Assembly (NCBI GenBank): GCA_019348575.1
Contig: JAHWJE010000148.1
Coordinates: forward strand, 1 to 5,319
Length of the DNA: 5,319 nt
Direction: 5' to 3'
Origin: Actinomycetota bacterium
Lineage (GTDB): Bacteria > Actinomycetota > Thermoleophilia > Solirubrobacterales > Solirubrobacteraceae
Part shown: positions 4,753-5,319 of the stretch, in pieces
How positions within the stretch are numbered: position 1 is the first letter of the stretch
Layout of the letters: the number at the start of each line of letters is the position of its first letter
Position numbers and translations under genes: made by a program
The notes under the pieces: model-generated
What the model saw: the letters and a program-made list of their open reading frames with translations, nothing else
Told to the model about the DNA's origin: nothing
Databases searched by the model: none

Positions 4753-5319
4753 GAACGCCTCGCGCGCGGATGCGACCAGCGCCTCGCACCCCGCCGGGTC
4801 GCGCACGTCCACCGCCCGCCCGACCGCACGGTCCCCGGCCGCCTCGATCTCCCCGGCGACACGCTCCGAGGCCGCCCGGCAGCAGCTCATCAGCTTGCTC
4901 CGGTCACCGCGGGAAGACGTGCGGCGGTTGGCGGCGCGGCTGTTCGCGGCGCAAGGGGACGAGGCCGCGGTCAAGTTCGCGCAGCGGGTCATTAGGGACG
5001 GCGACGACGACGTTCTCTTCGCGGCCGCGATTAACGGGCTGGTCGACGCCGCCGACGCCGGGCTACTCGCGCCCGGCGCGCGGCGGAAACTGTTTGCCGT
5101 CGTGAGCCGCTATGTGGTGGGAGCTGCGAAACCACCACCGCAGGGTTGGTTGCTGCTTATGCCTTGGCCGGAAGTGCTCGTCGCGCTCGACCGCGCCAGG
5201 GCGGCAGAAGTCCTGCGTTCGCCGAAATGCCTGCGCCAAGGCAACCCCGAACTGGACGAGGTGTTCGGAGCGATCAACCGGTACGGCGTCCCGGTCGACA
5301 CCGCGAAGGTACGGAAACT
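4739..5319 (+). CDS. Unrecognised helical (HEAT-like) protein, C-terminus cut off by window edge
   Basis: 193 codons are visible, from ATG 4739 to the window end with no stop. The start is a basic MAKKKN, then a Ser/Thr/Ala/Pro/Arg-rich low-complexity stretch to about residue 44. Folded sequence begins near 45: ARQQLISLLRSPREDVRRLA, AAQGDEAAVKFAQRVI and VLFAAAINGLVDAADAGLL look like paired amphipathic helices of HEAT-repeat type, followed by RRKLFAVVSRYVVG, a Trp/Pro segment (GWLLLMPWPEVLVALD) and ELDEVFGAINRYGVPVD. There is no catalytic motif, signal peptide or membrane span, and I assign no function. The ATG is chosen for its promoter spacing; there is no Shine-Dalgarno. Base composition drops to about 65% G+C near the end, with codons such as ATT, AGG, CTA and TTT that are scarce elsewhere, hinting at acquisition. 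The N-terminal stretch runs antisense to a dehydrogenase-like fragment, so its evolutionary origin may be secondary. Confidence 0.75.
   Translation, partial: MAKKKNASRADATSASHPAGSRTSTARPTARSPAASISPATRSEAARQQLISLLRSPREDVRRLAARLFAAQGDEAAVKFAQRVIRDGDDDVLFAAAINGLVDAADAGLLAPGARRKLFAVVSRYVVGAAKPPPQGWLLLMPWPEVLVALDRARAAEVLRSPKCLRQGNPELDEVFGAINRYGVPVDTAKVRK
4753..4878 (-). pseudogene. Possible short-chain dehydrogenase (SDR) remnant, antisense to the rightmost gene
   Basis: The minus strand reads RAASERVAGEIEAAGDRAV, then AVDVRDPAGCEALVASAREAF. This follows the usual SDR order: helix ending in EI-x-AAG, beta strand with DV-x-DP, then an EALV-x-x-A-x-EAF helix. The Rossmann glycine motif is absent in this frame (a VTGAS lies at 4907-4893 in another frame, then a stop), and the expected NNAG is replaced by unrelated FFLAM at the phosphorylase start. 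The frame's TGA overlaps ATG 4714 as TGATG. It may be a captured gene fragment or chance similarity from the antisense of Ser/Ala-rich coding; no active enzyme is possible. Confidence 0.35.

Noticed and set aside
4715..4789. Longer phosphorylase start at 4789
   Set aside because: The added 25 residues are unlike family N-termini and would read through the promoter region and the divergent gene; the family starts at MPVHIHPTAE.
4893..4907. VTGAS on the minus strand as proof of a full SDR gene
   Set aside because: It is in a different frame from the SDR-like segment, is followed at once by a stop, and lacks the normal residues before it; kept only as a weak hint.
1..5319. tRNA, rRNA, insertion sequences, CRISPR repeats
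   Set aside because: No cloverleaf, transposase, terminal inverted repeat or regularly spaced repeat was found on either strand by eye.

Overview
This is a very GC-rich window with dense coding on both strands. Hand counts give about 83% G+C in the first 60 bases and about 65% in the last 219. Codon use, the type of cell-wall hydrolase and the apparently leaderless promoter suggest a high-GC actinobacterium. The Thermoleophilia/Solirubrobacterales group is my best guess, but that is recognition of protein style and not a database result.

Layout from left to right. Positions 1-755 (minus) hold most of an uncharacterised acidic, Ala/Leu/Arg-rich protein whose C-terminus lies outside the window. 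A strong hairpin with a T run (731-763) ends transcription of the next gene and overlaps the first codons of this one. Positions 790-3255 (minus) hold the main gene: a secreted peptidoglycan hydrolase of about 821 residues. It joins a lytic transglycosylase domain, a zinc-less and split LytM/M23-like domain, and a C-terminal M15/LAS-type zinc peptidase domain. Positions 3256-3550 are a divergent intergenic region with a promoter, two palindromes and short direct repeats. Positions 3551-3994 (plus) encode a 147-residue phasin-like coiled-coil protein. Positions 4016-4714 (minus, convergent with it) encode a nucleoside phosphorylase of the PNP/UDP family. Positions 4739-5319 (plus, running off the window) begin an unrecognised helical, possibly HEAT-like protein.

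There is no obvious single pathway. The hydrolase is a stand-alone cell-envelope gene with its own promoter and terminator. The phosphorylase is a purine salvage gene. The last two genes start only 24 bp apart in opposite directions and share overlapping promoter elements around a CATATG palindrome.

The points most worth a second look are: (1) the three-module hydrolase, whose middle M23 module has lost every zinc ligand and is interrupted by an Ala/Lys-rich insert; (2) a short stretch antisense to the start of the last gene that reads as a fragment of a short-chain dehydrogenase; (3) the compact, apparently leaderless divergent promoter; and (4) the terminator built into the start of the first gene. 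I see no mobile element, CRISPR array, tRNA, rRNA or complete multi-gene novel system.
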